Source: Nageia nagi (Eukaryota; Pinophyta). From it: a stretch of 64,000 bases of DNA. Where the stretch lies: positions 213,342,001 through 213,406,000 of the forward strand of contig JBITNC010000001.1 in the NCBI GenBank assembly GCA_050084985.1, given 5' to 3'. Position numbers and translations under genes: made by a program. The notes beneath the pieces are model-generated. The model ran no database searches. It was given only the letters and a program-made list of their open reading frames with translations, and had not been told where the DNA came from. Below, piece after piece: positions 11,074 through 24,317 of this stretch. Each line of letters starts with the position of its first letter. The stretch's first letter is position 1.

Positions 11074-12407
11074 AACTATGTATAGATGCTTTGCAGTGAT
11101 AATACTCAAGGAGTGGATATGGTGCAACTGCAAGCTTATTGAGTAAGTGCACTATTTAATTCATTAGTAATGTGAGAGAGGGAATGTGTGTATGGATTGG
11201 GCTAGAGTTTATGTATGATATGATCTCAACATTTATATGAGTAGGTATGGGTGTATAGAACTCAAGGATCCTTTGGCAGATTGTTCATACTAGGAGGTAT
11301 GAGCAAGATCCATGCATGGAGCTATGGACTAGGTAGAAGAGCTACTTATTCACTTAAGGTTTGAGTGAGATGCAATAATTACATGGTTAGTAGAGGCCTA
11401 TATACTATTTATATGGTCTTAGTATCTAAGGTAAGTTGAGCCATGCAAGGGTTACTACCTTAGGATAAGAGTTCTCATATGATGATTTTAGTGGGTGGAC
11501 ATGTCTAGTAGGCTTGATTGGTTGAAGTTGGTGAGGGGATATTAAGAGACCAAATTCCTTATTTACATGATCCACCTTTGAGTGGATCAATCATGTAAAT
11601 ATAAATATGCACAGCTAGGCATTGCATAATTAATAGGTTATCATACATCCAAAGCAATGATTTACAACACCACATAGTTAAGTGTTGGTTAAAAGGTTTT
11701 CCTACTTCCATAAGGATAATTTCCCCATGCCACATGATAAGGTGTTAGTTGGGTAACCAATTGGTTGGATCAATAAAACCTTAAGAAATATCCCATAAGG
11801 CTTTATGTTTTACATGAATGGGTATAACTTGGGAAGTCTAGATGTTAATGGTTAAAATATATCAATAGTTTAGATTTTGATTTTTAGTGAATGGTAGGGT
11901 GCATTTGATATAGTTAGTATGTTAAAGTGTGATTGATAGATCTATTCCTTACAAAAAACCCTATAGACAAGTATTGTTTAGATATTTGCATGGGTAATTA
12001 TGTCTCATAGGCCATTAGAGATTATATGCTCATGGTTATCAAAATAGTTGGCCAATATCAATAATGAAATAGCATTGCAAAATATTTTTTGGTATGTGAC
12101 ACAACATGTGGGTCATCTCCCAAGCCTTTCAAATAATGACAAGGTAAGGATAATCATGGGCTTCCTCATGAAGGGGAAAATACAATGATGGCATTCCTAA
12201 GAGGAGCTTAGAGAATAAGAAAGATTGGAATTTTAAATAATACAAGTCCTAAGCCTCCATGGAGGATCTTATCAAGGCTAAATTTTAACCTACCAATGTC
12301 AACTATAAAAATCATGTTCAATGGGATGATTTGAAATAGATGAGATTGATTCAATAGTATACTAAGATTTCTCACATATTGAGGATGGAAATCCATATCT
12401 TGATTGA
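11074..12407. other. Spacer between the inverted LTRs of B and C
   Basis: About 1.3 kb lying between the outer ends of two oppositely oriented LTRs. I see no domain-bearing frame; the longest open stretch (12208-12396, minus) matches nothing I recognise. It may be pre-insertion DNA or another decayed repeat. Confidence 0.4.
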
Positions 12408-13125
12408 TATAAACACCTAAAAATTATTTATTATTTATTTAATAAATTATATTTAGAATTTCTAAATGACTTATTGTAATATAACAAATGTTAAGATAAA
12501 GTTGATATTAAAATACAATGCCATGTGTTATATTAAATGTTTATCATTTATCATATTTTATATTTTAAAGTGTCTTAAATATAATAATGATTATATTATT
12601 GCTAGAGGTTATCCTTCACTCTTATATATGTCTTTATAGGCTATATATATGAGTGGAATAGGTTGAGCTCTAATGATTTTAACTCTTTGATATGATAAGA
12701 TTTATGATAAGTGGTTATCATTTGCAATATTCATCAAGAATTGATATCTTTTGATGCCACCTATTATGAGAAAGTTTTATAATATAAGCTCTCAAATATT
12801 CTATCTTTAGCACACTATATAATTCTACATATTCAATGCTATTAATGATGTGCATCCTAAGGATTAAGAGTTCTAGATTTTGATGGTTGAAGCTATTGAT
12901 TCATGCATGCGAATATCCATTATGAGCTCATATTAAATCTAATCCTAATTCTTTTATGATCAATTGATATTTAATTTTAAGGGTTGTACATACACTTCAT
13001 ATTAAATGCATGGTTTTTATGTATATTTATTGTATCTAATATAGTGTACATATATATCTCTTCTTATATTATAGATCATTTTATTTATTATGTATATTCA
13101 TATTTTGCATAATTTAAGGTCTACA
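12408..13125 (+). repeat. 5' LTR of element C
   Basis: Starts TATAAACACCTAAAAATTAT (TGTAGACACC in the partner at 23150) and ends GGTCTACA. A TATA-like GCTATATATATGAG lies near 12640, with a matching GCTATATATGTGAG in the 3' LTR fragment near 23383. It aligns with 23150-23589 over that fragment's whole length. The flank TTTTGGTGAACCC at 13126 is the probable primer-binding region. Confidence 0.75.
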
Positions 13126-13290
13126 TTTTGGTGAACCCAATATTATTACACCCCTAGATTCCATTATAGGGAATACCTTCTTAGGATTCATGAATCCATT
13201 CATATTATTATCTCTTATTTTACCGAAGGTGCTTAGAGTAATAGCTAAATAAAATGATAAAACTAGGGTTTTTTCTACTTATCTTAAAAT

Positions 13291-13682
13291 ATAAATTTGA
13301 TTGAAGAACATTATAGGATTTTTAGAAGTAAGTTTTAATTTAATGAGATTAGAAGTATTAGGGTTAACCCTAATTTACCTATGCAATATTTTGATCCTAA
13401 TGATAGAATAGATACTGATGAGGATAATGATATTGAATCTTTAAGCTATAGAAAAAAATGGATATTATTGGATAAACCCTTAATAAAGTTAATATGTATT
13501 TTATTTATTATGATTTTGATAATGTAATTCTAGGAATCCATAGTGATACTTTTGATAGTGATTCTAAAATTGAAAAATTAAATAGAATTCTTAGCCATGT
13601 TATATAATAAAGGAATTAATATCTAATAAACAAAAGTTAGAGTATCATCTTACTAGCAATGTTGAAGAGGTTATATATATTT
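13291..13682 (+). pseudogene. Gag pseudogene of element C, N-terminal part
   Basis: The expected start codon is ATA at 13291 in the frame that continues 'EEHYRIFRSK', then 'IRVNPNLPM' and 'PNDRIDTDEDNDIES'. These residues match the gag N terminus of element B. The frame is cut at about 13682 by the LTR of element D and resumes at 16997. Confidence 0.6.
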
Positions 13683-14160
13683 TGTAACAAAATGAAGAGT
13701 ATTATAGATCAAAATTTAAACATAATAACATACCATACATAAAAAATGCTATTAAATCCTAAAATATGTAGATACATGAGCAAAAATTGAAATGCATGAG
13801 ATAAGATGAAGGGTATAGCAAATCTAGGATAGGTGGTGTTACAAAATACATTTGTTGGTTAGGTGAAATAATGTTGTAATCCTTCCCTTTGGTTCTCCAT
13901 TGATATCATTGATATCAATTGTGTTACCTTTTATATTATTTTATAGCAATATTTTTATCCTTTTTGATTCTTGAAATCATTGCATATTATATTATTTTAT
14001 GGTATGTATCTTGATATTTGATACTATTCATATTATACCATGTCCCATTATATTGATTACATTTTCTTGGGGTATGTTTTAACCCTATTTATAATAAATA
14101 TTCTTTTATTTTATAAAATGAATTATTTAATAAATAATAATTCATTTTTAGGTATCTACA
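13683..14160 (-). repeat. 3' LTR of element D
   Basis: Aligned by eye with 16527-16996 along its length, sharing GATAGGTGGTGTTAC, TTATAGCAAT and TTGGGGTAT. Near the terminus it has an AT-rich palindrome, AATGAATTATT and its complement AATAATTCATT (about 14117-14151). Confidence 0.7.
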
Positions 14161-16526
14161 TTTTTTTCCTCTTTGGAAGTTTGATTGAAGTAATTAAATT
14201 ACATATCTAAAGAAGATGTATAGCAAAAAGTTTTTGAAAATCCTTAAACTCTTCATCTAAGACTACCATGTGATGATGAGACTTATTTGCTACCCCCTTT
14301 TGACTTAGTTTCCCTAGGAAAGCTCCTTGAGTGGTGTAGCCAAGAGAAAACTTGAAGAACTATATCTTTTTTCCCCTTCTTATATTTATGACATTACTCC
14401 TTTATCTCTTCTACTAGGGAGTCTTATGGTATCATGTCCAATATTTGAAATAAAAGAGGTTCTTTTTCCTCTTACACTATTCAACCATGGATATGGCCAT
14501 TCTATCATTTTTTATACTTAAGAATCCAAAGCTTTTACATACATACCTTGATACAAAAGAGGTCCTTTAATCTTAGTTCTAGGTTTATTGATGTGAATGC
14601 GTGCTATTGATAGCATGAAGTTTTCTTCAGTTATTATTATTCTTTTGATATAGATACTTGTAAAAAGTGTTAGATATACCTTGGATGAAATTTTTTTGGA
14701 TACATAGTGAGTTATGTCATCCATTAATGATGATTCAATATTAAAAATCTACTTATGACTATATCATTGATTTATCTTTGAAATGAGTGAACTCTCACTA
14801 GATATCAATGGCCATTGGTGACCTAGATTTTTTATTTTCATGGTTCATAGATATTATCCTATCTTTTTTTCTACTATTTTCTCTTCTTTTTTTTGTTATT
14901 TTTTTTACTATTTACATGCTACTAATGGTATGTAGATAGTAATGCACACTATTGATAGTGTGGATCCTCATCACATGCATCTTAAAACACTATTGTATCA
15001 TCATTATAAATAATTTTTTCTATTAGACCTATAATTGAGTACCCTTTTTCATCATCTTATTGAAATAATAATGTGTCTAATAAGCTTATTAATATAATGT
15101 GTCTAATATCCCTCTAATAAGCTTATTAATATTAACCATCCATTTTTAATAATGATTGATAAAAAGAATCTAAACCAAGAATATAAATATAAGACCTTGC
15201 AAAATTACTATGAATTTTAATAAACTTATTTTTGTACCTTTTTTCCTATGGTGTTGGAAGAGAAGCTTCAACTTTAACTAATTCATCAATTGAATAAACT
15301 AATTCATTTTTTTATAATAGAACTAGTGATCCATTCAAACTTAAAATCTCATTTGCATCCTCATTTTCCTCATTTGAGTTAGGAAATTTAGAACATGCCC
15401 CAATGTACTCTAATATACCCTCATCATTAAAGAAACCAAACTCAAGTGGAGTAACATCATTATACCATGATTCATCATCAATATCATCATAAATAGGAAA
15501 AGAGAACATATCTTGATTTGATGTTTCTAAAACTTTTTCAATACTCCAACTATCAATCATATATTATTACATAAAAGAAAATGAAAATAAATTACCCATT
15601 ACTATTTCCTTTATTGAAGGAGATGTATGTAATGAGAATGATGATGCATAGCAAGAACCATCATCTTCATTATTATTTTCACACTATTGATTGCATTTAG
15701 GTAGTATTACATGTAGTTAGCTATATGATTCCTCATCATATCCATACAAAAAATTCTCAATTATGCATATTTCCATTTCTATCTTTGTAATATCTAGATT
15801 TGAACCATGTTAATGAATCTCATATTCCCCTTGTGTAATGATGTCCAAAATTATAAGCTCTAAAGCCTCAAATTTGTTTTTAATATGATTTCTAATTTGA
15901 TTATAAGTATAATAAGCATCAAAATTTTTTATTGAAATACTATCAACTTCTACTCTTCTATATAATGTCTATAATACACCCTTCTTAATAAAATATCTCA
16001 AAATAAACTTTGGCTAAAGGCTACTAAACATCTCAAATTTGAGGCCTCTTGATTGGGTTGTGGAGAACAATTATGGATGTTATTCATAATTTTCAATGTA
16101 TATATCTACTTATATAGATTACTTATCAATTTAGCTAATTACATTAGGGTTTACTCCATTTTTCACACTACTAATAGTGTTAATACTTCATAAAAATCTT
16201 AGGAGATCTCACTAGTAGGGAAATATTAATTGAAATAGTTGGGTTCATCAAATGTATACCATAAATAAATAATTAAATAAATAATTCATTAATATGATAT
16301 ACAATATAATATATTTGAAGTAATACAAGTCATATATAATCTATAACTAATGTACAAACCTCATAAATGAATATATCTTTTTAAGTACATTCAAAATGAA
16401 TTATCACACACCTACCTTCTGATCATCAATGAGCTATAGATATTTGAATTACCACTCTATCATACTATAAGAAATACATGTCATTAATTACTTGAATTAT
16501 GTAGATCACATATATGAATTGAAATA
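14161..16526 (-). pseudogene. Internal region of element D, unrecognised coding remnants
   Basis: The PPT lies at 14161-14175. The longest clean minus frame is 15312-15560 (82 residues, acidic, start ATG). It contains 'IYDDIDDESWYNDVTPLEFG', which recalls the acidic linker between protease and RT in some Tat polyproteins but has no catalytic motif. Around 15600-16080 the minus strand reads as a longer broken frame. I cannot assign a function; a deletion derivative of a larger element is plausible. Confidence 0.35.
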
Positions 16527-16996
16527 TGTAGAAAAATATTGTATATCAAACTTCAAATATAATAATATACCATGCATAATGAATATTGTTAAAACATAAA
16601 ATATGTAGATCCATGATTAGAAATTGAAATGTGTGAGACAATATGAAAGGTATAGCAAATATAGGATAGGTGGTGTTACAAAAACCCTTTGTTGGTTAGA
16701 TGAAATGATGTTCTAATCCTTTCCTCTAGCTCTCCATTGATCTCACTAATATTGATTATGTTACCTTTTCTATTCTTTTATAGCAATGTTTTTATCCTCT
16801 TTGATTCTTAAAATCATTACACATTACATTATTTATGGTGTCTTTCTTGATATTTGATACCCTTTACATTATACCATGGTCCATTATATTAGTTACATTA
16901 CCTTGGGGTATATTTTAACACTCTTTACAATAAATATTTCTTGATGCTATAAAATGAATTATTTAATAAATAATAATTCATTTTTAGGCATCCACA
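16527..16996 (-). repeat. 5' LTR of element D
   Basis: Partner of 13683-14160; ends GGCATCCACA where the partner has GGTATCTACA. The same terminal AT-rich palindrome is present near 16950-16985. The gag of element C resumes immediately to the right. Confidence 0.7.
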
Positions 16997-18215
16997 CTAA
17001 TGAAGAATAATAATTACACTTTATATTTGAATTTATTGATAAAATTTAATAGGAAATAATACATAGGATTGGATCATTTGTGCCACTAAAAGAGGTTGAA
17101 CTTAGAAGAGAAATAACAAATCAACTAACTTCTCAAAATAGCAATGCATCTACAAACCCCACCACTAGCCCTAAATATCACTATACCTATAAGGAATAAG
17201 CCTATAGTGCAAAGCCAACAACCAAAAAAACCTCTTGCAATGCATAATAATGAAAAGATAATACACAAAAGGATTGAGAACTTGAAAAAATATATGAATA
17301 TGGATGATTATGATTTCTTATGTTGTTTAAAGCATCTATTGAATAATAGAATTATTTCTAAGTTATTTGTTTCTAAAAAGAGTGAAATTTATGAAATTTG
17401 ATGGTTTATAGAATCTAAAAATGCATGTTATAAAATTTCAAGAGAAAGTTATTAAAAATGCTCATGATAAGAATATGCTTGGAAAATTACTTTCAAGTAG
17501 CTTGAAAAATGATGCATTGAAATGGTACTTTAGTCTTTCTGAAAAGAGTATTGATAAGTATGAGGATTTGATACATAAAGTTTTAAATTTTTTTAGATAT
17601 AATATCATAAAAAATAACAATTCAATAATTTATGTAAAATTAAATAATTACCTAATCAATCTATGTCTGATTTTACAAAAGTATGGAAATAAACTATAAG
17701 TATAATTTTGTATATTCTCTATTTCCTATGTATAAATTACAGGTTGTATCTAACATTGGATTAAAATTAGCTAAAATAATAGATATTTTACTTAAAAAGG
17801 AATATTACATCAAGAAAACCTATAAATAGCATTATCCAAAGTCTCAAGCATATGAAAATAAAGGTAAAACATAAGTGTATGAAAAGAAAGATAAAACTCA
17901 AGTGGATGAAAAGAAAGAAAAATCTTAAGTGTATGCTATCATTAATATTGATAGAAAATAGAATAGACCTCAAAGGAAGTTTATTAAGATAACTAATACT
18001 ATTGATAATATTCTTATTAAATGAAGAGCTTATTGAGCCTCCACTAATGGTTCAACATCACTTTCCTAATGGTATTCTTAAAAATTATAGATATGAGGAA
18101 ATTTGTAATTATCATAGGATACCATGGAACCTAACAAAAAATTACAAAATATTAAGAAATATCATTCAAGATTTTATTTATAATAATGTGATTTAGAATT
18201 ATTTATTAGTTCCAT
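16997..18215 (+). pseudogene. Gag pseudogene of element C, capsid and zinc-knuckle part
   Basis: Three frames carry gag homology. In order these are 'YDFLCCLKHLL' near 17310, a capsid-like stretch with 'DALKWYF' and 'KYEDLIHKVLNFFRYNI' (17421-17699), and a decayed zinc-knuckle segment ending 'LRNIIQDFI' (18002-18196). The same blocks in the same order occur in element B on the other strand. The usual Cys and His residues of the knuckle are mostly gone. Two or more shifts and a stop at the start of the capsid frame make it a pseudogene. Confidence 0.65.
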
Positions 18216-19250
18216 AATTACTTCACATTGTATAAAATATTATTTTTCTAATAGGCATGAATCCAAGAGAAATCAACAAAAAGCAAGTAAGGTATATAGT
18301 GGAGAAAAAACAACACCAAGGTGAGTCTTATAAAAATAATATTTCTAATAGTATGCAAGACTATATACATGCTATCAATAATGTAAAAATACACCACTAG
18401 AAAGGCACATATTTTTGTACTTATATATGCAAATTATGTATGGGTTGTGAAACCTTCTTAGGTACATAAAGTTATTACTTAAATTTAAAAAAATATAAAT
18501 TATAGCATACCATAGGTTAATAACATAAAAATTATCATAATGGTACACTACAATTTGTACATTATAATTTGTACAAATTATAGTTACCTTAGTAAGTATC
18601 ATGTCATAATGGTATATTGCATTATCATAATGGTACACTATAGGACCTTTTCAAAATATAATAGGTATATTGTATTTTTATAATGGTCATGTCATTGTTT
18701 CATTCATATTTTGGGTATATTTTGAAAATGTCCCTCATATATTTTTCTTTCAAATTTATCAAAACCCATACCATTAATATCGTGAGACTATTTTTGCATC
18801 ATTAATGATGTACATTTATTGGACTAGAATAAAAAATAATATTATATTCTCTATCCATAGGGTATGCTAAAATTTTTGAGATGATTGATATCAAGGTTTA
18901 AGTTTGAGAAAAACAAACTCACCTATATTCATAATGATTTATGTGTTGACAAAATGAGGGATCTTATCTTATTTTCATTCATGTGTTTGATTTAAGCATT
19001 AAAATCAAATATAGGTTAAAAATTAGTCTAAATATGTTCATTAGATTCATTATGTACTTACATTAATTTCATAAGATGTATTATTATGTTGTGTGGTAAA
19101 TGAAAATATGAAGTGTTATGTGTGGTTTATTGCTTACAAATTTGAAACTTGTACTTTGAAGTTCTAATTACAATTTTTTGAAAGTACAACTATATAAGCA
19201 AATTAATCATTCATTCATAATACATAAAGTAATAAAAATTGAATATGTAT
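18216..19250 (+). other. Non-coding tail of element C
   Basis: No supported frame. 18216-18900 aligns by eye with the minus strand of 7960-7330 in element B. Short repeated AATTTGTAC and TAATGGTA(C/T)A words occur at 18520-18650. No pol motif is readable where pol would be expected. Confidence 0.45.
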
Positions 19251-19254
19251 TCAA

Positions 19255-19280
19255 AAATTATACACATAATTAAAATCTAA

Positions 19281-19325
<45 letters not shown>

Positions 19326-21143
19326 ACCACTACTTCCTACATTACTAGGTCTAGAAACTCTCCTAGACCCACTACTATGACCAAAAATAGATATCTCACC
19401 TAATACCTCACTAGAGCTATTACTATGAGAAGACAATATAGCCTTAGCTATCTCATATTCCACACTTAGTATAATAATATCCTTATCTCTATTTTCATTC
19501 TAATCTATGAGTTGTTGAATAAAATCCTATTTCTCATTGGGTGAAGGCTTGTCCACCTTCTCCTATTATCTCTTTAATAACTAGTCTATTGATGCTATAT
19601 AAGCATCCCTAGCTATGAGTGTGGACTAAAGAATAGATAGCTATGATTTTAAATCTAAAACCCTAATCTCAAAAGGATTTATCCTCTCAATATCTACCTC
19701 TAGGGAAATAATTTGAGTAGTAATCTCTCCTATAGAACACATAAAGGTCACATGTTAATTTGTTTTTGATGGCATATTAACAAAAAAGTTAAAAAGTTAT
19801 AAATATAGAAGTTTGTCATAGAGTATTACCTATTGCAACAAGTGGTACAACCTTAACTAAGGCCTCTAGTATTAGTGATGGTATGAAGGGATACTCCTAC
19901 ATAGGAATTTTTTGTATCGAGTTATCAATATATTACTCATCCTCTCTAGAATAACCCTTTGATGAAGCAACATTCATATCCTTGATCTCATCCTTCTCAT
20001 CATCACTAATACCAAAAGGGGTTGGTCTCATAGTCTTCCATCATACCATATACCCCCTCATAGTTCTTGAGGCCATGGAAGTGAGCTCTATAGGATCCAA
20101 GAGCCTCAATGCCTCCTAGGTATTATATCATCCTAACATTATGTATGCTTTTAGTTGGATATCCCTCTTAGATCTCTACCAAATGTAGTATAGTGGGACA
20201 TGTGTAATGCCCTATTAGATCTCAAAGTACCCAAGTACTCTTAGATGTAGGTACTAATCTACAAGCTTCCTCCTACTTTAGAGAAAGCAAGGTTTCTTCA
20301 CCCATGCAAGCTAATAATCATCCTCTTCCTAAACATAATCAACAAAAGATACCCATACTAGGTCCTCTAGTTAGAGTTTATAGATCTCTCACCACATCAC
20401 CTCTATAGTATGTGGGTACCTATAACCATGAAGCCTAGACACCTAATAGGTCAATGCAATATATATTGGGTCCTCCCTATCCCTATGAAGTCTAACCAAT
20501 CAAATCATAGCTCTATCTTCTCATAAGCCCATACTTGTATTAAGATAACATGAGCAATAGTGATATTGAATTTACCAACACATTCAAAATTATGTAAATC
20601 CTTATAAAGCTAGGATAAAATAATGGGTAACTAAGAAAATTGTGTACCCCTAGTACAAATATCTTACATGGTTCATACCATCCATAATGGAAATTTTGAA
20701 CTACTCTTGTCTAGATACATGTAGGTGAAAATAATGGAGGTAACTAAAAGCCTTAAATTTCTAGATGATGAAGCAAACTTGCACATTTCATTCAAGTGGA
20801 TATCCTTATGCTCCCAATCATTGTCCTCCTCTTTTATCAACCACATAGAAAAACTTTATATATCTTCATTATTTGAAATTATGTTCCTCCTCCCTTATTA
20901 ACCACATAACAAAGTTACTATCATTTCATCTAGGGGTAGGTGAAAGTTGTTTATATATTGTTCCCAATTCTTGGCTAAGGTGGTAAGGAGTGGAATGTTT
21001 TGTTAGACATGAATGATAATAGTTAGATCATTTAATCTTGAATGCATGAGTATGTCATCCTCATGGTTCACCATAGGCCATTCTTTGGCCTTTTCTAGTG
21101 TAGCTATGGACATGGATCCACCCCTAATGTTAACTTTTTGATC
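19255..21143 (-). pseudogene. Antisense PMD ORF of element C
   Basis: On the minus strand, 'DDILMHSRLNDLTI' (about 21040) and 'FHLPLDEMIVTLL' (about 20920) form the start of a plant mobile domain. 'VWAYEKI' lies near 20500, and 'GYMVW' near 20050 precedes an acidic stretch. A coiled-coil tail with 'ARDAYIAS' and 'KDIIILS' follows (19480-19620). The last exon seems to begin after a T-rich TTTTTTGTAG acceptor at 21143. The C-terminal frame runs into an (AC)n repeat read as alternating Val-Cys. There are many stops. Orientation is opposite to the gag of C. Confidence 0.65.
19283..19322. repeat. (AC)n microsatellite
   Basis: A pure AC run of about 38 bp at the 3' end of the antisense PMD pseudogene of element C; the corresponding PMD end of element B lacks it. 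Confidence 0.95.
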
Positions 21144-23135
21144 CTACAAAAAACCAAAAGTCCAAGTCCATATTAATCATTATGAAAACTCAAAATGCAT
21201 GAAAATGAGAACCAAAATGACTATAAATGCTAGTAAAATTAGGAACAAAATGAAAAGAAAAAACAAAATACCCCTATAGGAGGAAAACAAAAATGTAAAA
21301 TGAAACTATAGGATTTTATATAATAAAATTTAGGACAAAATATAAAGGAAATAAAAAATGAATGAAACTTATCATATGCTCAAAGGGAAGGATATGAAGA
21401 TACTTTGCCATGTGCCCTTTACACCTAGTTAGAGGCCTCTTACATACATGCCATGCATCATTGACCATGTTAATAGATAAGTAAGATAAATGAGTAACAA
21501 GGGGAAATGAAGTCAAAATTAAATTGAATGGCTAGGGGTAAATTAATAATAAATAAGATAAAATGACATAGGGATCATATTACTTGTAAATATCCAAATA
21601 TAAGATAACAAAATGATAGGTAAAAATGTTAAGTCATTGCCCATGAACCACCTTTAGTTCAATTTTGTAAAAATATATAAAATATTTTAGAATGTTCAAT
21701 TTAATACTTGAAAAATTATCAAACATGTGGGGAAAATGTAGGAAAATATTTTAATTGGTAGTTCCTTATTTTTGAAAAACTAGTTCTACTAATCCCACAC
21801 CATCAACAACATCCAAAATGTAAAATTGAAGTACATTTCAATGCATAATGTTAAAAAATAATAAATATGGTAATATTCATAGTTTACATTATGCATTAAT
21901 AAGAAAATTGATTATGTTATATTTTTAATGAATATTAATATTGAACATATTATATTAATAATATGCTTTACATAAAATTAGAAAACAATTCAAGTGCTAG
22001 AGTGCAATTCTATTTTTCTTGGTTTAAAATAGATGCATGTGATGGATGCTACATGATGGAAATGTTAAATATTTCAAATTATCAAATTTAATTTAATTAA
22101 ATTCATGTTACATTTTTTTATTTTTTAGTAGATACATATTTTTGGAATGTTGAATATTTGAATGATTATTTTTTAATGCCAATCGAATGGGCTCTTTTTC
22201 TTAAGGTGTAATTCTATCATTCTCATGTTGTTAACAATGTAATTAAAATAAAATTATGGATTCTTTCAAATTTTAATTCTATTATTAGGGTTTTAATAGT
22301 TCACAATTATTACTATAATGCTTGTGTGATAAATATATAGTTCAAATTTATTATTTCCACATTGTTAACAATGTATGTTTACTTGAATATATTTTTAAAA
22401 ATGCCATTATTACATAAAGATTCATTGACATGAGAATGCTAAATAAAAGTATAAAATACATGGTTATAAAATTTTGTAAAAATAATGTTATCAATGGTGT
22501 AGGTTTACTTTGAAAATTAATGAAATCAATCAATTCAAATATGATCAAATGTGTAATATTGATACGTAATACCAATAAATATTTGAATATTTAGTATTTT
22601 TTATGGAATTAAAATGAAATTATATCAATTATAGATAATAATTCAAAGTTATGCTAACAAATATTTTAAATACTATGATCATTCCATGAGCAAAATCTCT
22701 CACAAATTATAGGTTGTTCCAAGCTTGGTTCATCAAAAGACTTTATTAGCTTGATAATCATGGCTGAATAGAACTATGAGTTGCAATGATCATAGTGATA
22801 AAATGGGTATCATGTTTATTTAATCCTTACTTTTTCAATTGATTATTTTTTCATGGGATGTGATATATATGAGTATTATGTTTGATTATTCTTAAAAATG
22901 TATTATCTAGGAGAACAAGACTTGAATAGAGGTGCTCTCCTCATACAAGGATTTTAATGATTATCCAAGGAAGTTAGAGTGAGGGGAACTACAAGACCAA
23001 AAGGGATCAAAATACATATCATACATAGAATATTGATCAAAAAAGAAATTCCATTTTACTATTAAAAATTTTCTTCCCTTCTCTAACTAAAAGTTATTTG
23101 GATTATGCAATTTGAATGCTTTTAATTTCATATCT
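21144..23135. other. Non-coding region of element C between antisense PMD and PPT
   Basis: About 2 kb with no supported protein. It should hold the upstream exon(s) and promoter of the antisense PMD. A 66-codon minus frame (21316-21516) begins with ATG and could be an upstream exon, but I see no family match. The rest is AT-rich without recognisable signals. Confidence 0.4.
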
Positions 23136-23149
23136 AAAGAGGAGAAAAA
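23136..23149 (+). other. Polypurine tract of element C
   Basis: AAAGAGGAGAAAAA directly abuts TGTAGACACC, the start of the 3' LTR. It primes plus-strand synthesis in LTR elements. Confidence 0.65.
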
Positions 23150-23589
23150 TGTAGACACCTAAAAATAATTTATTATTTATTTAATAAATCATATTTAGAT
23201 TCACTAAATAAATTATTGTAATATAATAAATTTTAAGATAAAGTTGATATTACAATGCAATACCATATGTTATATTACATATTGTATCATTTATCATGAT
23301 TTATATTTTAAAATATCTTATATACAATAATGATTATATTATTGCTAGAGGTTAGCCTTCACTTCTCTATATTTCTTTACATGCTATATATGTGAGTGGA
23401 ATATGTTGACCTCCATAGATCAAAACTCTTTGATATGACAAGATCTTTGATAGGTGGTTGTCTTACATAATCTTCATCAAGCAACATTGTCTTTTGATGC
23501 CACCTATAATGAGAAATTGTCATACTTTGAGTTTTGAAAATTTCTATCTCTAGCATGCTACATAATTCTTCATATTCAATGTTATTAAT
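23150..23589 (+). repeat. 3' LTR of element C, truncated by element E
   Basis: Aligns with 12408-12848 of the 5' LTR, including the TATA-like block, and stops exactly where the LTR of element E begins (ATTCAATGTTATTAAT, then TGATCT). The missing part is not found at the far side of element E in this window. Confidence 0.75.
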
Positions 23590-24301
23590 TGATCTATAAT
23601 TATTGAATACTTATAGCATACTTAGATCCTCACTTATAGATTTAAATAAAAATACATTCATCATTATGAGATCATATATATTGCATATATAATTTGAAAA
23701 TTGCATAATGTAAATTATAAGCTAGCAATATCACATGTATAACAAGATCAACATAATGATTTACCTTAGTTCACCTAATGTGGATTAATACAACATGAAA
23801 TTGGAGCCTTCTCTTCTCATTTTATATAGATATTACATAATTACATGTATAGAGATATACCATCAACACAATTGCAATACAATCTCTTATGATTATAGTA
23901 ATTTCTTACAACAAAAAGAAAATAATCTCAAAACTATAGAATTCTAGAATGACTCATGGTATTCCTTCAAATCCTACAATCCCAAAATACTAAACTTTCC
24001 AAAATATCATATGGAATCAAAGATTAGCATGCCCTTTAAATAAGCTTGGAAAAATATTGGCTAAGACATTAAATTGTATAATATGTTCAACATGTCAATG
24101 TCCCTTCTAATTTTCCTTATGACTCATTAAGGTGCATGTCATTAACAACCTAAAATCAATAATTTTCATGCTTCTAATGGCCTAAAACTAAATGCCAAAC
24201 AGCTCCAAATTTTAGTCTTTGGTTTCTCTTCAAGCACATATACCTTTAGAATGAGTATTGCTCTTGAAAATACAATTTGAGATGATGTAATTCATATCAC
24301 A
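23590..24301 (-). repeat. 3' LTR of element E
   Basis: Begins TGATCTATAATTATTGAATA on the plus strand, aligned with TGTTCTGTAATCATCAAATG at 28861, and ends ATATCACA. The pyrimidine tract CCTCTCC at 24302 is the PPT read on the minus strand. Confidence 0.85.
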
Positions 24302-24317
24302 CCTCTCCAATAAAGAA

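Larger units (their letters stand above)
13683..16996 (-). mobile_element. Element D: short LTR element inserted in the gag of C
   Basis: Two similar direct repeats (13683-14160 and 16527-16996) flank 2.37 kb of internal sequence, and the gag of C continues on both sides. On the plus strand the left repeat ends GGTATCTACA followed by TTTTTTTCCTCTTT, a PPT read on the minus strand, so D is minus-oriented. I could not find matching 5-bp TSDs or a clear PBS, so the outer ends are approximate. The internal part is too short for a full pol. Confidence 0.6.
12408..23589 (+). mobile_element. Element C: gag plus antisense PMD element without pol
   Basis: In order on the plus strand: 5' LTR (12408-13125), leader TTTTGGTGAACCC, gag split by element D (13291-13682 and 16997-18215), a non-coding tail, and an antisense PMD pseudogene (19255-21143, minus). 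A PPT (23136-23149) and the first 440 bp of a 3' LTR (23150-23589) follow, with the LTR cut by element E. I looked for RT, RNase H and integrase motifs between gag and PMD and found none. That fits a non-autonomous Tat-like element. Confidence 0.6.

Noticed and set aside
14161-16526. Complete pol in element D
   Set aside because: Too short, and no RT, RNase H or integrase motif can be read on either strand.
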